Made by a program: the position numbers and the translations under genes | NCBI GenBank assembly: GCA_031272405.1 | Contig: JAISTW010000016.1 | Span: 1 to 37,715 of the forward strand | Source: Desulfovibrio sp. | GTDB taxonomy: Bacteria; Desulfobacterota; Desulfovibrionia; Desulfovibrionales; Desulfovibrionaceae | Direction: 5' to 3' | DNA length: 37,715 nt | Shown here: piece after piece, positions 15,812-23,956 of the stretch | Layout of the letters: every line of letters begins with the position of its first letter | How positions within the stretch are numbered: position 1 is the stretch's first letter | Notes under the pieces: model-generated | The model's database searches: none | What the model was told of the DNA's origin: nothing | Seen by the model: the letters and a program-made list of their open reading frames with translations, nothing else

Positions 15812-16762
15812 CTATTTTTTGGCGAAGGCTTCCTTGATGGTCGCGCTCAGAGACTGCATATATTTGTACAGAGCCGCACCGTCCAGATATTCCGCCGGCT
15901 GGCCGGCTTTTTTCATGTCACTCAGATAGTCGGGATCCAAGCAGATTTTCTTGAAGGTTTCGCGCAGGAAGGACAGGTCCGCAGTCGGAATGCCTTTGGG
16001 GGCCACAAAGGCGCGACGGATGTCCGAAAGAATGTTAAAGCCCTGTTCCTTCAGGGTGGGCACATCCGGCAGGAAATCGTTGCGTTTTTCGGCTGCGATG
16101 GACAGGACGCGCATCTCTTCCAGACTGCGCATGACGTCGTTCAGGTTGCCGAGCATGGCGTCAATCTCGCCGCCAAGCAGGGCGGCGTTCTGGTCGGCGG
16201 CTCCCTTGTAGAATATTTCCGTGACCGGAAAACCGAGTTTTTTCTTGATGTCAAGATACATCAGATGATGGCCGCTGTTGGGGCCGACAAGGCCGACCTT
16301 GAGCTTGCCGGGATTGGCCTTGGCATAATCGAAGAGTTCCTTGGCGCTCTTGATTTTGCTGTCCTTGCGCACCACAACGCACTGGGGATCGTTGACCACC
16401 TGGCAGATGTAGTCAAAACTGTCCACAGTGAACTGGGCTTTTTGGGTGGCCGCCTGGATGGGGAGATGGGGAACATTGATGCCGCCTATGGTGTAGCCGT
16501 CCTTTTTGGACATGGCGATTTCGCCGAAGCCGATGGCCCCGCCGGCGCCGGGTTTATACACAAAAACCCATTTTTGCTGCGGAACGTATTTGTTCCAGTA
16601 TTTTTCCATAATGCGCGCCTGCACGTCGCTGGAACCACCGGCGGTGAAGGCTATGATCATGGTGACAGGTTTTTCCGGGTAGGCCGCCCTGGCCGGTCCG
16701 GCCGCGAGCAAGAGCGCCGTCGCCAGAAACAGACTGAGGATTGTGAGAAAACGCGAGTTCAT
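15812..16762 (-). CDS. TTT transporter substrate-binding protein (TctC/Bug family)
   Basis: A 316-residue periplasmic binding protein. The signal peptide covers residues ~1-26 (MNSRFLTILSLFLATALLLA, cut after ARA). The mature part starts AAYPEKPVTMIIAFTAGGSSD, the classic Bug/TctC start with the AGGSSD loop that binds the carboxylate, and continues with YKPGAGGAIGFGEI and GPNSGHHLMYLDIKKKLG. The start is set by AGGAGG seven bases upstream; an upstream in-frame extension to 16867 lacks a signal peptide. It is first in the unit tctC-tctAB-slcC, downstream of the suyB terminator, so the unit probably has its own promoter. Substrate inferred from context: sulfolactate or another C3 sulfonate. Confidence 0.87.
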   Translation of the reverse strand: MNSRFLTILSLFLATALLLAAGPARAAYPEKPVTMIIAFTAGGSSDVQARIMEKYWNKYVPQQKWVFVYKPGAGGAIGFGEIAMSKKDGYTIGGINVPHLPIQAATQKAQFTVDSFDYICQVVNDPQCVVVRKDSKIKSAKELFDYAKANPGKLKVGLVGPNSGHHLMYLDIKKKLGFPVTEIFYKGAADQNAALLGGEIDAMLGNLNDVMRSLEEMRVLSIAAEKRNDFLPDVPTLKEQGFNILSDIRRAFVAPKGIPTADLSFLRETFKKICLDPDYLSDMKKAGQPAEYLDGAALYKYMQSLSATIKEAFAKK

Positions 16763-16792
16763 GACGCCTCCTAAATAGGGTTGAATATGGAG

Positions 16793-16806
16793 TTGAACAG
16801 GTTCAA
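16793..16806 (-). promoter_or_regulatory. Palindrome upstream of tctC
   Basis: TTGAACAGGTTCAA is a 14-bp inverted repeat (6-2-6) 31 bases above the tctC start and after the suyB terminator. It may be an operator for the TTT unit. I found no convincing -24/-12 or -35/-10 pair here. Confidence 0.35.
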
Positions 16807-16870
16807 TCTTGTGCGGGTTGAGCATTTGGCTGGCTTTCCATCGCCTTTGTTGCCCGCGGCCCGGCATTCT

Positions 16871-16918
16871 GAAAAAACAAAACCGCCGCGGGCGGCCGGC
16901 TTATCCGGCCGCCCGCGG
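16871..16918 (-). terminator. Rho-independent terminator after suyB
   Basis: CCGCGGGCGGCCGG (16886-16899) pairs perfectly over 14 bp with 16905-16918 across a five-base loop. On the minus strand the hairpin is followed by cggttttgttttttc. This is the clearest intrinsic terminator in the window and closes the sigma-54-driven operon 28 bases past the suyB stop. Confidence 0.92.
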
Positions 16919-16946
16919 ACAGTGTTGAGAGTCGCGTGTTTGTGCA

Positions 16947-18107
16947 TCAAGCGCTTTCATAGAGTTTTGTCATGACGAATTCTCTGTGGCCCAAAGTTTC
17001 AGCCGAGGTATTTCTTCCATTGCACGTCCTGAACATCATGTCAAGCAACTTGTCTCCAGCCTGGTCCAGGTTGAGTTCCCGACGCAAAATGCCGCTGACG
17101 TCCACATCGATGTGTTCGCTCATGGTGCGTACGGTACGCGGATTGGCCGAGAGTTTGATGACCGGCAAAATGGGGTTGCCGATGATGTTTCCCTGCCCGG
17201 TGGGGAAGAAATGCACCACAAAACCGGCCGCCGCCACCAGTGTGACCATTTCCGCCGCCGCCGAGGAGGAATCCATAAACCAGAGGCCGGGGCCCGTGGG
17301 GGATTCCGCCTTGTCCAGACAACCGATGACAGGGGCCTTGCGGCCTATCTTCTGGACATTGCCGAGGGCCTTTTCCTCAATAGTGGTCAGACCACCTTCG
17401 ATATTGCCCTTGGTGGGCTGGGAATCGCAGAGGTCGTCCACCTTGTGGTCGTCCACCACCTTGGCGTAGCGGTCAAAGAAGAACTTGAATTTCGCGCGCA
17501 CTTCGTCGTTTGCGCAGCGGGCCATGACCAGATGTTCTCCGCCCGTGATTTCCGTGGTTTCTCCGAAAATCGTCGTGGCGCCCGCCTCCCAGAGTTTGTC
17601 GAAGGCGTTGCCCACTGTGGGGTTGGAGGCGAGGCCGGAGGTCGTGTCCGATTCGCCGCATTTGCACGAGACCCACAGCTCGTTGACCTTGCACTCCGTA
17701 CGCTGCAGTTCGGTGGCGTACTGCACGAATTCTTTGGCCTTTCTGGAAGCCAGCATGATGGTTTCCAGATCGCCGTGCTTTTCAATGCCGAAGCCGGCCA
17801 CGGGCTTGCCGGTTTTGGCTATGCCGTCCACAATGCGTTGCGCCCAGATTGGTTCGATGCCGATGACGACCACAGCGGCCACGTTCGGATTGCTGCCCGC
17901 GCCGATAAGCGTGCGGAAGTGCAGCTCCAGATCCTCGCCGAACTGCAAACGTCCATAGTGATGGGGCAGGGCCATGGTTCCCTTGACGTTGTTGGCGACG
18001 GACAGACAGGCGGCGTTGGAGAGATCGTCAAGGGGCAGAATGACGACGTGATTGCGAATGCCCACGCGGCCGTTGTCGCGGCGATATCCATAGAATGTTT
18101 TTTGCAT
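16947..18107 (-). CDS. suyB: (2R)-sulfolactate sulfo-lyase beta subunit
   Basis: A 386-residue UxaA-family (altronate dehydratase C-terminal type) protein opening [21 protein letters not shown], with the cysteine-containing family motif [19 protein letters not shown] (residues ~150-168) and a C-terminal [19 protein letters not shown]. UxaA/GarD proteins are one chain of ~500 residues; here the SAF part is a separate small gene four bases upstream. That is the arrangement of SuyA (~90 aa) and SuyB (~390 aa), which cleave (R)-3-sulfolactate to pyruvate and sulfite, needing iron as in the family. An altronate- or galactarate-dehydratase role is the alternative, but the dehydrogenases and transporters around it fit sulfolactate better. 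The perfect terminator follows. Confidence 0.83.
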   Translation of the reverse strand: MQKTFYGYRRDNGRVGIRNHVVILPLDDLSNAACLSVANNVKGTMALPHHYGRLQFGEDLELHFRTLIGAGSNPNVAAVVVIGIEPIWAQRIVDGIAKTGKPVAGFGIEKHGDLETIMLASRKAKEFVQYATELQRTECKVNELWVSCKCGESDTTSGLASNPTVGNAFDKLWEAGATTIFGETTEITGGEHLVMARCANDEVRAKFKFFFDRYAKVVDDHKVDDLCDSQPTKGNIEGGLTTIEEKALGNVQKIGRKAPVIGCLDKAESPTGPGLWFMDSSSAAAEMVTLVAAAGFVVHFFPTGQGNIIGNPILPVIKLSANPRTVRTMSEHIDVDVSGILRRELNLDQAGDKLLDMMFRTCNGRNTSAETLGHREFVMTKLYESA

Positions 18108-18111
18108 GACC

Positions 18112-18396
18112 TCACCACCTCTTGGTTTTCACATTGTGTACATGGAGATGACCGCCTTTTTTGATGGGGGCCACGACCTTGCCGATGTCCGTGTTGTACT
18201 TGAGCACGGTGTCTCCAACCGCGAAGTCCTTGAGGGCCACCTTGTGACCGATAGGAATGTCGTCAAGCACGGTAAAGGTAATGGTTTCGTCTTCCTGCAT
18301 GATCCAGCCGGTGCATTTTGTTCCGGCCTTCATGCCCTCCACCACCACGACGCCGACGCCGTCGGCTTTTTCGTGTACCACGAAATCAATGGACAT
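18112..18396 (-). CDS. suyA: (2R)-sulfolactate sulfo-lyase alpha subunit (SAF domain)
   Basis: A 94-residue SAF-domain protein with [24 protein letters not shown], a central [45 protein letters not shown] and a basic end. The GHK...KYNTDIG and HVHN stretches match the N-terminal domain of altronate/galactarate dehydratases, which SuyA represents as a free subunit. The last motif contributes His residues to the metal site. An AAGGAG site sets the start, and suyB begins four bases after the stop, so the two are co-translated. The 161-base gap to the aldehyde dehydrogenase contains only a weak hairpin (ACGCCG/CGGCGT) and no clear promoter. Confidence 0.83.
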   Translation of the reverse strand: MSIDFVVHEKADGVGVVVVEGMKAGTKCTGWIMQEDETITFTVLDDIPIGHKVALKDFAVGDTVLKYNTDIGKVVAPIKKGGHLHVHNVKTKRW

Positions 18397-18557
18397 GTTC
18401 GCTCCTTCGTTGGAATGCTTTTATATTTTGCCGTGTGTCTACGCCGAACCTTCTCCGGCGTTATCCAATGCCACAGGGCGATGTTTGCCTGTTCTTGCGG
18501 AGCATTTTACCTTGCGGCTGCTCTGGGGCCGCGCTCCGCCCTTGTCCCCGGGGCGTT

Positions 18558-20015
18558 TCAGGATGCCAGACCGCCCAGCAGGATGTATTTTGTCTCCATG
18601 TAGTCCTCAATGCCCTGGCGGCCGCCCTCACGGCCCAGGCCGCTGAATTTGACTCCGCCGAAGGGGACTTCACCGGCGGCGAGGGCGACTTCGTTCACGC
18701 CTACCATGCCATAGTCAAGTGCTTCGGCAATGCGGTAAAAGGAACCCAGATCACGGGTATACACATAAGACGCCAGACCATATTCAGTGTCGTTGGCAAG
18801 TTCCAGAGCTTCCTTTTCGGTTTTGAAACGTATGACAGGAGCTATCGGGCCAAAAATTTCCTCCCTGAACACGCGCATTTCCGGAGTGACGTCCGTGAGC
18901 ACAGTGGGCAGATAGAGCCGTCCGCCCTTGGGGTCGGCTTTGCCGCCCAGGGCTATCTTCGCTCCTTTGGCGACCGCGTCGTCCACAAGCGTCTGCATGG
19001 CGGCAAAGGCGGAAGAAGTTATCATGGGGCCCTGCGTCACTCCGGCTTCGAGGCCGTTGCCGGTGACTATCGCTTTGGCCTGTTCCACCAGTCCGGCGAC
19101 GAACTGATCATGAACGTTCTCGTGTACGATCAGCCTGTTTACGCAGATGCAGGTTTGCCCCGCGTTGCGGAATTTGCATCCCATAGTGCCGGCGACAGCC
19201 TGTTTGATGTCGGCATCGGCGCAGACGATCATGGGCGCGTTCCCGCCGAGCTCCATGGAAAGCTTTTTTACCGTCGAGGCGCATCCGGCCATGAGTTTTT
19301 TGCCGACCTCTGTGGAACCGGTGAAGGTGAGCTTGCGCACCTTGGCGTTGGCGCACAATTCCTCGCCGATGACGGCGGCGTCTCCGGTGACCACGCTGAG
19401 TATGCCCGCCGGAACGCCGGCCCGTGCCGCCAGTTCGGCCATAGCCAGCGCGGAGAACGGGGTCATGCTGGCCGGCTTGATTATCATGGGGCAGCCGGCG
19501 GCCAAAGCGGGAGATGCCTTTCTGGCTATCATGGACATGGGAAAATTCCACGGGGTAATGGCCGCCGTCACCCCGATGGGCTGGCGTATGGTCATGGGCT
19601 GCTTGCCGGCCCAGGGAGAGGGAATGGTTTCGCCGTAGACGCGGCGTCCTTCCTCGGCATACCAGGTGATGTAACTCATCCCGAGCATGATTTCCCCCCT
19701 GGCTTCCGCCAGGGGTTTGCCCTGTTCCATAGTCATTATCATGGCGAGATCGTCAATGTTTTCCGCGATCAGCGAGTGCCAGCGACGCAGGATTTCAGAC
19801 CGCTGCAGAGGGCGCAGGCTTTTCCATGGAGCCCATGCTTTTTCCGCTGCGTCAACTGCCTCCGCGATTTCTTTCCGCCCCAGTTTGGGCACGGCGCCGA
19901 CTACGGAATCATCAGCCGGGTTGGTCACTGTTATGACCGCTCCGTCGGCGGCAGAAACCCATTTGCCGCCGACAAAGCATTGCTGTTTGAAAAGATTGTT
20001 GTCCTTCAGGCGCAT
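18558..20015 (-). CDS. slaB: NAD(P)+-dependent aldehyde dehydrogenase, candidate sulfolactaldehyde dehydrogenase
   Basis: A 485-residue aldehyde dehydrogenase of the GabD type. It has TPWNFPMSMIARKASPALAAGC, FTGSTEVGKKLM (cofactor site), the general-base Glu in MELGGNAP, the nucleophile Cys in FRNAGQTCICVNR and the C-terminal FGGVKFSGLGREGG. The start is moved to the second Met: AAGGAG lies one base from the first ATG but seven from the second (20015). Alone it would be called succinate-semialdehyde dehydrogenase. Between a TRAP system and suyAB it fits SlaB, which oxidises 3-sulfolactaldehyde to 3-sulfolactate with NAD+ in DHPS-degrading Desulfovibrio. Function confidence is lower than family confidence. 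Confidence 0.75.
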   Translation of the reverse strand: MRLKDNNLFKQQCFVGGKWVSAADGAVITVTNPADDSVVGAVPKLGRKEIAEAVDAAEKAWAPWKSLRPLQRSEILRRWHSLIAENIDDLAMIMTMEQGKPLAEARGEIMLGMSYITWYAEEGRRVYGETIPSPWAGKQPMTIRQPIGVTAAITPWNFPMSMIARKASPALAAGCPMIIKPASMTPFSALAMAELAARAGVPAGILSVVTGDAAVIGEELCANAKVRKLTFTGSTEVGKKLMAGCASTVKKLSMELGGNAPMIVCADADIKQAVAGTMGCKFRNAGQTCICVNRLIVHENVHDQFVAGLVEQAKAIVTGNGLEAGVTQGPMITSSAFAAMQTLVDDAVAKGAKIALGGKADPKGGRLYLPTVLTDVTPEMRVFREEIFGPIAPVIRFKTEKEALELANDTEYGLASYVYTRDLGSFYRIAEALDYGMVGVNEVALAAGEVPFGGVKFSGLGREGGRQGIEDYMETKYILLGGLAS

Positions 20016-20057
20016 TACCATACTCCTTGAAACCTGATAACAAATTGAAAAAAACCG

Positions 20058-21362
20058 TTACCCTGCCATATGCAGGAGTTTCGGCAGCCACAGCACATAG
20101 TTCGGCACAAGCGTGAACAGGAGGATACAGGCAAGCAGGGCCAGCAGATAGGGAAGAACCCCTATGGCCACCCGCTCAATGGACACATTGGCGATACTGG
20201 AGGAGACAAAAAGATTGACTCCCAGCGGGGGAGTGAGCAAAGCCATTTCATTGGTCACTACAAGAATAACGCCGAAATGGATGGGATTGATGCCCAGTTG
20301 TTGCAGCACCGGCATGAGCACGGGGACAAGAATGATGATTGTGGACAACGTTTCCATAAACATGCCGAGAATGATCAGGACGCCTATAATCAGGAGCAGC
20401 ACTGCGGTGGGATTGGTCGAAATGGAAAGCACCAGCTCCGTGAGGCGCAGCGGCGCTTCCTCGAAGGTCAGTACCTTGCCGAACAGAGTGGACGTGCCTA
20501 CAATAAGCAACACCGCGCCGCAGACGTGGGCTCCGGACAGGAGGGCTTTATACAGGTGCGCCGGCCGCAGAGCGCGGTTCACCACTCCGCCGACCAGCAA
20601 TGCCCACAGGATGGCCACGACCGATGCTTCCACCGGCGTGGCCTTCCCGGTATAGATGGAGCCGAGTATGATAAACGGCGTGGCCAGAGCGGGAGAACTT
20701 TTGAGAACGCAGATCAGGAATTTTTTCAGAGTGAAAGCTTCCGCGTCGGCGCCAGCTCTGAACCCTTGCTTTCTGGCGAGAATCCAGGCCGTAAAGGTCA
20801 TGGCCGCGGCGACGGTGAAGCCGGGAACAAAGCCGGCGGTGAACATTGCCGTTACGGAGAGATTGCCCATGATGGCGTATATGATCATGGGGTTGCTCGG
20901 AGGGATCAGTATGCCTATGGTGCCACCCGAAGAGGCAACGGCCGCGGCGTAGGTGGAACTGTACCCGTTGCGCACCATGGACGGAATGAGCAGGGTGCCC
21001 ACAGCCGCCACAGTGCCCGGTCCGGAACCGGAAATGGCGGCGAAAAACGTACAGGCCAGCACTGTTGTAATGCCGAGTCCGCCGTATGCGCGCCCCACCA
21101 TCAGCTTCACCACATCCACAATCTGCTGGGTAATGTTGCCGTATTCCATCAGGGTGCCGGCTATGACGAAACAGGGTATGGCAAGCAGAGGGAAAATGTT
21201 CAATCCTTCGAACAGGGCGTTGTGGATTACTGAAAGCGGCAGGTTGCCGCCGTAAAGAAGCCCGAAAACAGCGGAACATGCCAGCGACATGTAAATCGGC
21301 AGACCCAGCAGAAACAGCGCGAACATGCTGATGACTATAATGGAGAGGGTGGAAAATTCCAT
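20058..21362 (-). CDS. dctM: TRAP transporter large permease (DctM)
   Basis: A 434-residue DctM-type protein with about twelve spans, including FALFLLGLPIYMSLACSAVFGLLY at the start, FAAISGSGPGTVAAVGTLLIPSMVRNGYSSTYAAAV, SSGGTIGILIPPSNPMIIYAI and LLTPPLGVNLFVSSSIANVS. These are standard DctM signatures. It carries out sodium-coupled transport together with DctQ and the binding protein DctP. The start codon overlaps the dctQ stop by one base. It is followed 42 bases later by the aldehyde dehydrogenase gene, so uptake and catabolism are one operon. The likely cargo is DHPS or sulfolactate. Confidence 0.92.
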   Translation of the reverse strand: MEFSTLSIIVISMFALFLLGLPIYMSLACSAVFGLLYGGNLPLSVIHNALFEGLNIFPLLAIPCFVIAGTLMEYGNITQQIVDVVKLMVGRAYGGLGITTVLACTFFAAISGSGPGTVAAVGTLLIPSMVRNGYSSTYAAAVASSGGTIGILIPPSNPMIIYAIMGNLSVTAMFTAGFVPGFTVAAAMTFTAWILARKQGFRAGADAEAFTLKKFLICVLKSSPALATPFIILGSIYTGKATPVEASVVAILWALLVGGVVNRALRPAHLYKALLSGAHVCGAVLLIVGTSTLFGKVLTFEEAPLRLTELVLSISTNPTAVLLLIIGVLIILGMFMETLSTIIILVPVLMPVLQQLGINPIHFGVILVVTNEMALLTPPLGVNLFVSSSIANVSIERVAIGVLPYLLALLACILLFTLVPNYVLWLPKLLHMAG

Positions 21363-21865
21363 TATGCCGTCTCCTCCTGCTCCTGCAACAGCTCAAGCAA
21401 TGTGCCTTTTCTGAACCTCACTGCCCAGTCTTCCACGATGCGCCAGGCCAGAAGCAGGAAACCGGCCGGAATGATCATTTCCACATAGGATTTCAGAATA
21501 TGCAGGGTGGGTGATATTTCCGGGAATTCCATCCCATCATGAATAACCGTCCAGCTCTGCCAGGCCACGTATAACGTGGCGCTTACCCAGATGATGTCCG
21601 CCAGCAGGCGAAAGGCCAGCCGGACTTTGGCGGGCATGAGCAGAAACTGGGCTGTTATGCGCACATGCCCGTTGCGCTTGGCCACAAGAACGGCGCCGAT
21701 ATAGACAGTCCAGAGAAAGCTGTAACGGCTGAGTTCCTCCGTCCAGGCCAGCGAAGAACCGATGGTCACGCGGATAAGTATTTGAATGGCGAGGCAGCCG
21801 ACCATAATGGCCATGGTGAAGACGCAGAAAATTTCCTCAAAATTGTCATAGAGCTTTTTGAGCAC
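21362..21865 (-). CDS. dctQ: TRAP transporter small permease (DctQ)
   Basis: A 167-residue four-span protein with IFCVFTMAIMVGCLAIQILIRV, SLAWTEELSRYSFLWTVYIGAVLVAKRNGHVRI, a third span FRLLADIIWVSATLYVAW and YVEMIIPAGFLLLAWRIVEDW, all standard for DctQ. I place the start at a GTG (21865), because GGAGGG lies five bases before it. The ATG five codons upstream (21880) would put that sequence inside the gene and has no good ribosome site. The gene is separated from dctP by a strong hairpin and joined to dctM by a one-base overlap. Confidence 0.85.
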   Translation of the reverse strand: MLKKLYDNFEEIFCVFTMAIMVGCLAIQILIRVTIGSSLAWTEELSRYSFLWTVYIGAVLVAKRNGHVRITAQFLLMPAKVRLAFRLLADIIWVSATLYVAWQSWTVIHDGMEFPEISPTLHILKSYVEMIIPAGFLLLAWRIVEDWAVRFRKGTLLELLQEQEETA

Positions 21866-21912
21866 AGCATCCCTCCGCATTCGCTGATTGTCCGGACAGT
21901 GTCCCTTGGTCG

Positions 21913-21962
21913 GCGGCCTGAAACAACCGCGGATGCATATCCCGCAATTGATTTCAGGCCGC
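21913..21962 (-). other. Hairpin between dctP and dctQ
   Basis: GCGGCCTGAAA (21913-21923) pairs perfectly over 11 bp with TTTCAGGCCGC (21952-21962). There is no U-tract. Placed just after the binding-protein gene, it probably stabilises the dctP message or lowers expression of the membrane subunits. Confidence 0.7.
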
Positions 21963-21975
21963 GCAGGCGAAAACG

Positions 21976-22977
21976 TTATTTGCTCATTATAGCCAGGGCC
22001 TCGTCCACAACGGCCTGCCCACCGAGCTTGTCGGTAAACTTGGGCCAGATGGCGCGCGCCTTGGCTATCCATTGGGGTTCGTCCTTCAACGCGTTTTCCT
22101 TCATGCCGTGGGCAAGGCAGTCGGCTTTGGCTTTTTCCACATCCTCTTCGCACCATTTCCATTCGTAAAGGGCGGCTTCCTGTGCGGCTTTGTCAACAAG
22201 AGCCTTGCTGTCCGGGGAAAGTTTGCGATACCATTTTTCGCTGACAAGCATGGGGCCAACCCAGAGCATGTAGTGCAGGTCGCTGATGTATTTCTGGACT
22301 TCCCAGAATTTCTGGTCACGGTTGACTCCGTGGGGGTTTTCCTGACCGTCGACGACACCCTGTTGCAAACCGTTGAATGTTTCTGTCCAGGCAAGCGGAT
22401 GTGGTTCCACCCCCCAGGAGCGGAAGGCGTCAAGCTGAATTTCCACGGGAGGAACGCGGATTTTCAGGCCCTTCAGGTCGTCAAGCACAGCAATGGGTTT
22501 CTTGGAATTGGTCAGTACACGGTATCCGCCCACCAGCCAGCTCAGGGGGCGTCCGCCGCTTTGCTGGGCTATGACATCGGCCTGCTTTGTCATAAAGGCC
22601 CGATTGTTGAAAAGTTTGTATGCGTCCTGAAGTTTCGGAAAAACATACGGCAGAATGAAAAGGGCCGCGCGAGGGGCGAAGGGGGTCAAATTTCCGCAGG
22701 CTACCACCGTAAGGTGCAGTTCTTCGGTGCGCAGCTGTTTGACGTTGGCCTGTTCATCACCCATGGATCCGCCATAGAAAGTCTGTACGGTTATCATGCC
22801 TCCGGATTCTTTTTCCACGATTGTCTTGAATTTTTCAATGGCCGTGACGTGGAGGCTGCCCGGCGGATTCGCTGTGGCCGCGCGAATGGTCATTTTTTGA
22901 TACTGGGCCGCCTGGGCCGCTCCGGTGAAGACAAAGGCCGACAGCAGCGCCACCGCAAAAAAAAGACGTTTCAGCAT
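21976..22977 (-). CDS. dctP: TRAP transporter substrate-binding protein (DctP)
   Basis: A 333-residue periplasmic protein with signal peptide MLKRLFFAVALLSAFVFTGA (cut near AAQAA), then MTIRAATANPPGSLHVTAIEKFKTIVEKESGGMITVQTF. It contains LKGLKIRVPPVEIQLDAFRSWG, where the conserved Arg clamps the substrate carboxylate in DctP proteins, and WTETFNGLQQGVVDGQENP. The start is fixed by AAGGAG six bases upstream; the longer in-frame version has a basic non-signal extension. In this operon the anion held by the Arg could be the sulfonate or carboxylate of DHPS/sulfolactate. It is probably highly expressed relative to dctQM. Confidence 0.9.
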   Translation of the reverse strand: MLKRLFFAVALLSAFVFTGAAQAAQYQKMTIRAATANPPGSLHVTAIEKFKTIVEKESGGMITVQTFYGGSMGDEQANVKQLRTEELHLTVVACGNLTPFAPRAALFILPYVFPKLQDAYKLFNNRAFMTKQADVIAQQSGGRPLSWLVGGYRVLTNSKKPIAVLDDLKGLKIRVPPVEIQLDAFRSWGVEPHPLAWTETFNGLQQGVVDGQENPHGVNRDQKFWEVQKYISDLHYMLWVGPMLVSEKWYRKLSPDSKALVDKAAQEAALYEWKWCEEDVEKAKADCLAHGMKENALKDEPQWIAKARAIWPKFTDKLGGQAVVDEALAIMSK

Positions 22978-23051
22978 AATTTTCTCCTTTTGTCGTGCTT
23001 TTCGGTTGTTTTTGCTCATTCCCGCCGATATTCCACAGGACAATCCTTTGC

Positions 23052-23912
23052 CTATAAACCGACAGCCTTGTAAACCGCGTTACAGTCTTCCTTGCCGTAA
23101 CCGGCCGCCGAAGCCTGTTTGTAATATTCAAGAGCGGCCTCCATGGCGTGCAGATCAAGCCCCCATGCCCTTGCCATCTCGCAGCCGAGGCGAACATCCT
23201 TCAGGGCGAGATCAAGGCCGAAACGCGCCTTGAAATCGTCGGCCGCAATCCACGGGCCGCGTACATCCATCTGAAAACTCCTGGCGCCGGTATCTGTCAG
23301 CAGTTCCAGCAGCAGCTTGCGATCCAGGCCGGCTTTTTCACCGGCGCGTATGCCTTCGGCAAGAACGGCAAGATTGGTCATGCCCACCATGTTGGAGATA
23401 AGCTTGACGGCGCATGATGCGGCAATGGTTCCCACATGGCAGGGCCGACCGATGACCTTGAAGACATTGGCAAGACTGTCCGTCAGTTTTTTGTCGCCGC
23501 CTATGAACATGGGTTCTTCAGCTTTTTCCGCATGGGCCGGGGTTTTCCCCAGTGTGCACTGGATATAGCCTATCCCCCTGTCTGCCGCTTCAGCGGCCAG
23601 CCTTTCCGCCGTCTGCGGATCTATTGTGGAAAGTTCCACATGGATGCTGCCTTGCTTCATAACCCTGTACAGACCTGAGGGACCGCTCATGGTGTCTTTA
23701 ACATGCTTCGGCAGAGGCAGACTGGTGAAGACGACATCGCTGACAGAAAGTTCTCCGGCCTGCCCGACAGCCCTGCCTGTGCTGCCGACGCCGATGGTTC
23801 TGTCTATGGCCTCCCGGCTCAGATCAAAGATCAGGACGGAATACCCCGCCCGTATAAGGTTTCGTGCCAGCGGGCCCCCCATAAGACCCACACCGATAAA
23901 TCCGATCTGCAT
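23052..23912 (-). CDS. Beta-hydroxyacid dehydrogenase, YihU-like; candidate DHPS dehydrogenase
   Basis: A 286-residue protein of the 3-hydroxyisobutyrate dehydrogenase family. It has the NAD(P) loop GFIGVGLMGGPLARN (4-18), FTSLPLPKHV, VELSTIDPQTAERLA, and the catalytic Lys in CAVKLISNMVG (K170, N174). Where most members have a D(A)PVSGG loop it carries GKTPAHA (122-128), close to the GRTSANA loop which, as I recall, holds the sulfonate in E. coli YihU (sulfolactaldehyde reductase). This supports a C3-sulfonate substrate, so DHPS to sulfolactaldehyde oxidation is inferred, the DhpA step of Desulfovibrio DHPS degradation. It lies between larA and dctP. An ordinary hydroxyacid dehydrogenase is the alternative. 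Confidence 0.75.
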   Translation of the reverse strand: MQIGFIGVGLMGGPLARNLIRAGYSVLIFDLSREAIDRTIGVGSTGRAVGQAGELSVSDVVFTSLPLPKHVKDTMSGPSGLYRVMKQGSIHVELSTIDPQTAERLAAEAADRGIGYIQCTLGKTPAHAEKAEEPMFIGGDKKLTDSLANVFKVIGRPCHVGTIAASCAVKLISNMVGMTNLAVLAEGIRAGEKAGLDRKLLLELLTDTGARSFQMDVRGPWIAADDFKARFGLDLALKDVRLGCEMARAWGLDLHAMEAALEYYKQASAAGYGKEDCNAVYKAVGL

Positions 23913-23956
23913 GTTCTCCTCCTTGTTTTATAACTGGAAAGACAGAATCCGAAATA

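Noticed and set aside
16986..18164. 392-codon plus-strand frame across suyB
   Set aside because: Antisense shadow of suyB; the sense protein has UxaA-family motifs, a ribosome site and a terminator.
18558..20021. Start of the aldehyde dehydrogenase at the first Met (20021)
   Set aside because: AAGGAG would be one base from that ATG; the Met two codons on has proper seven-base spacing.
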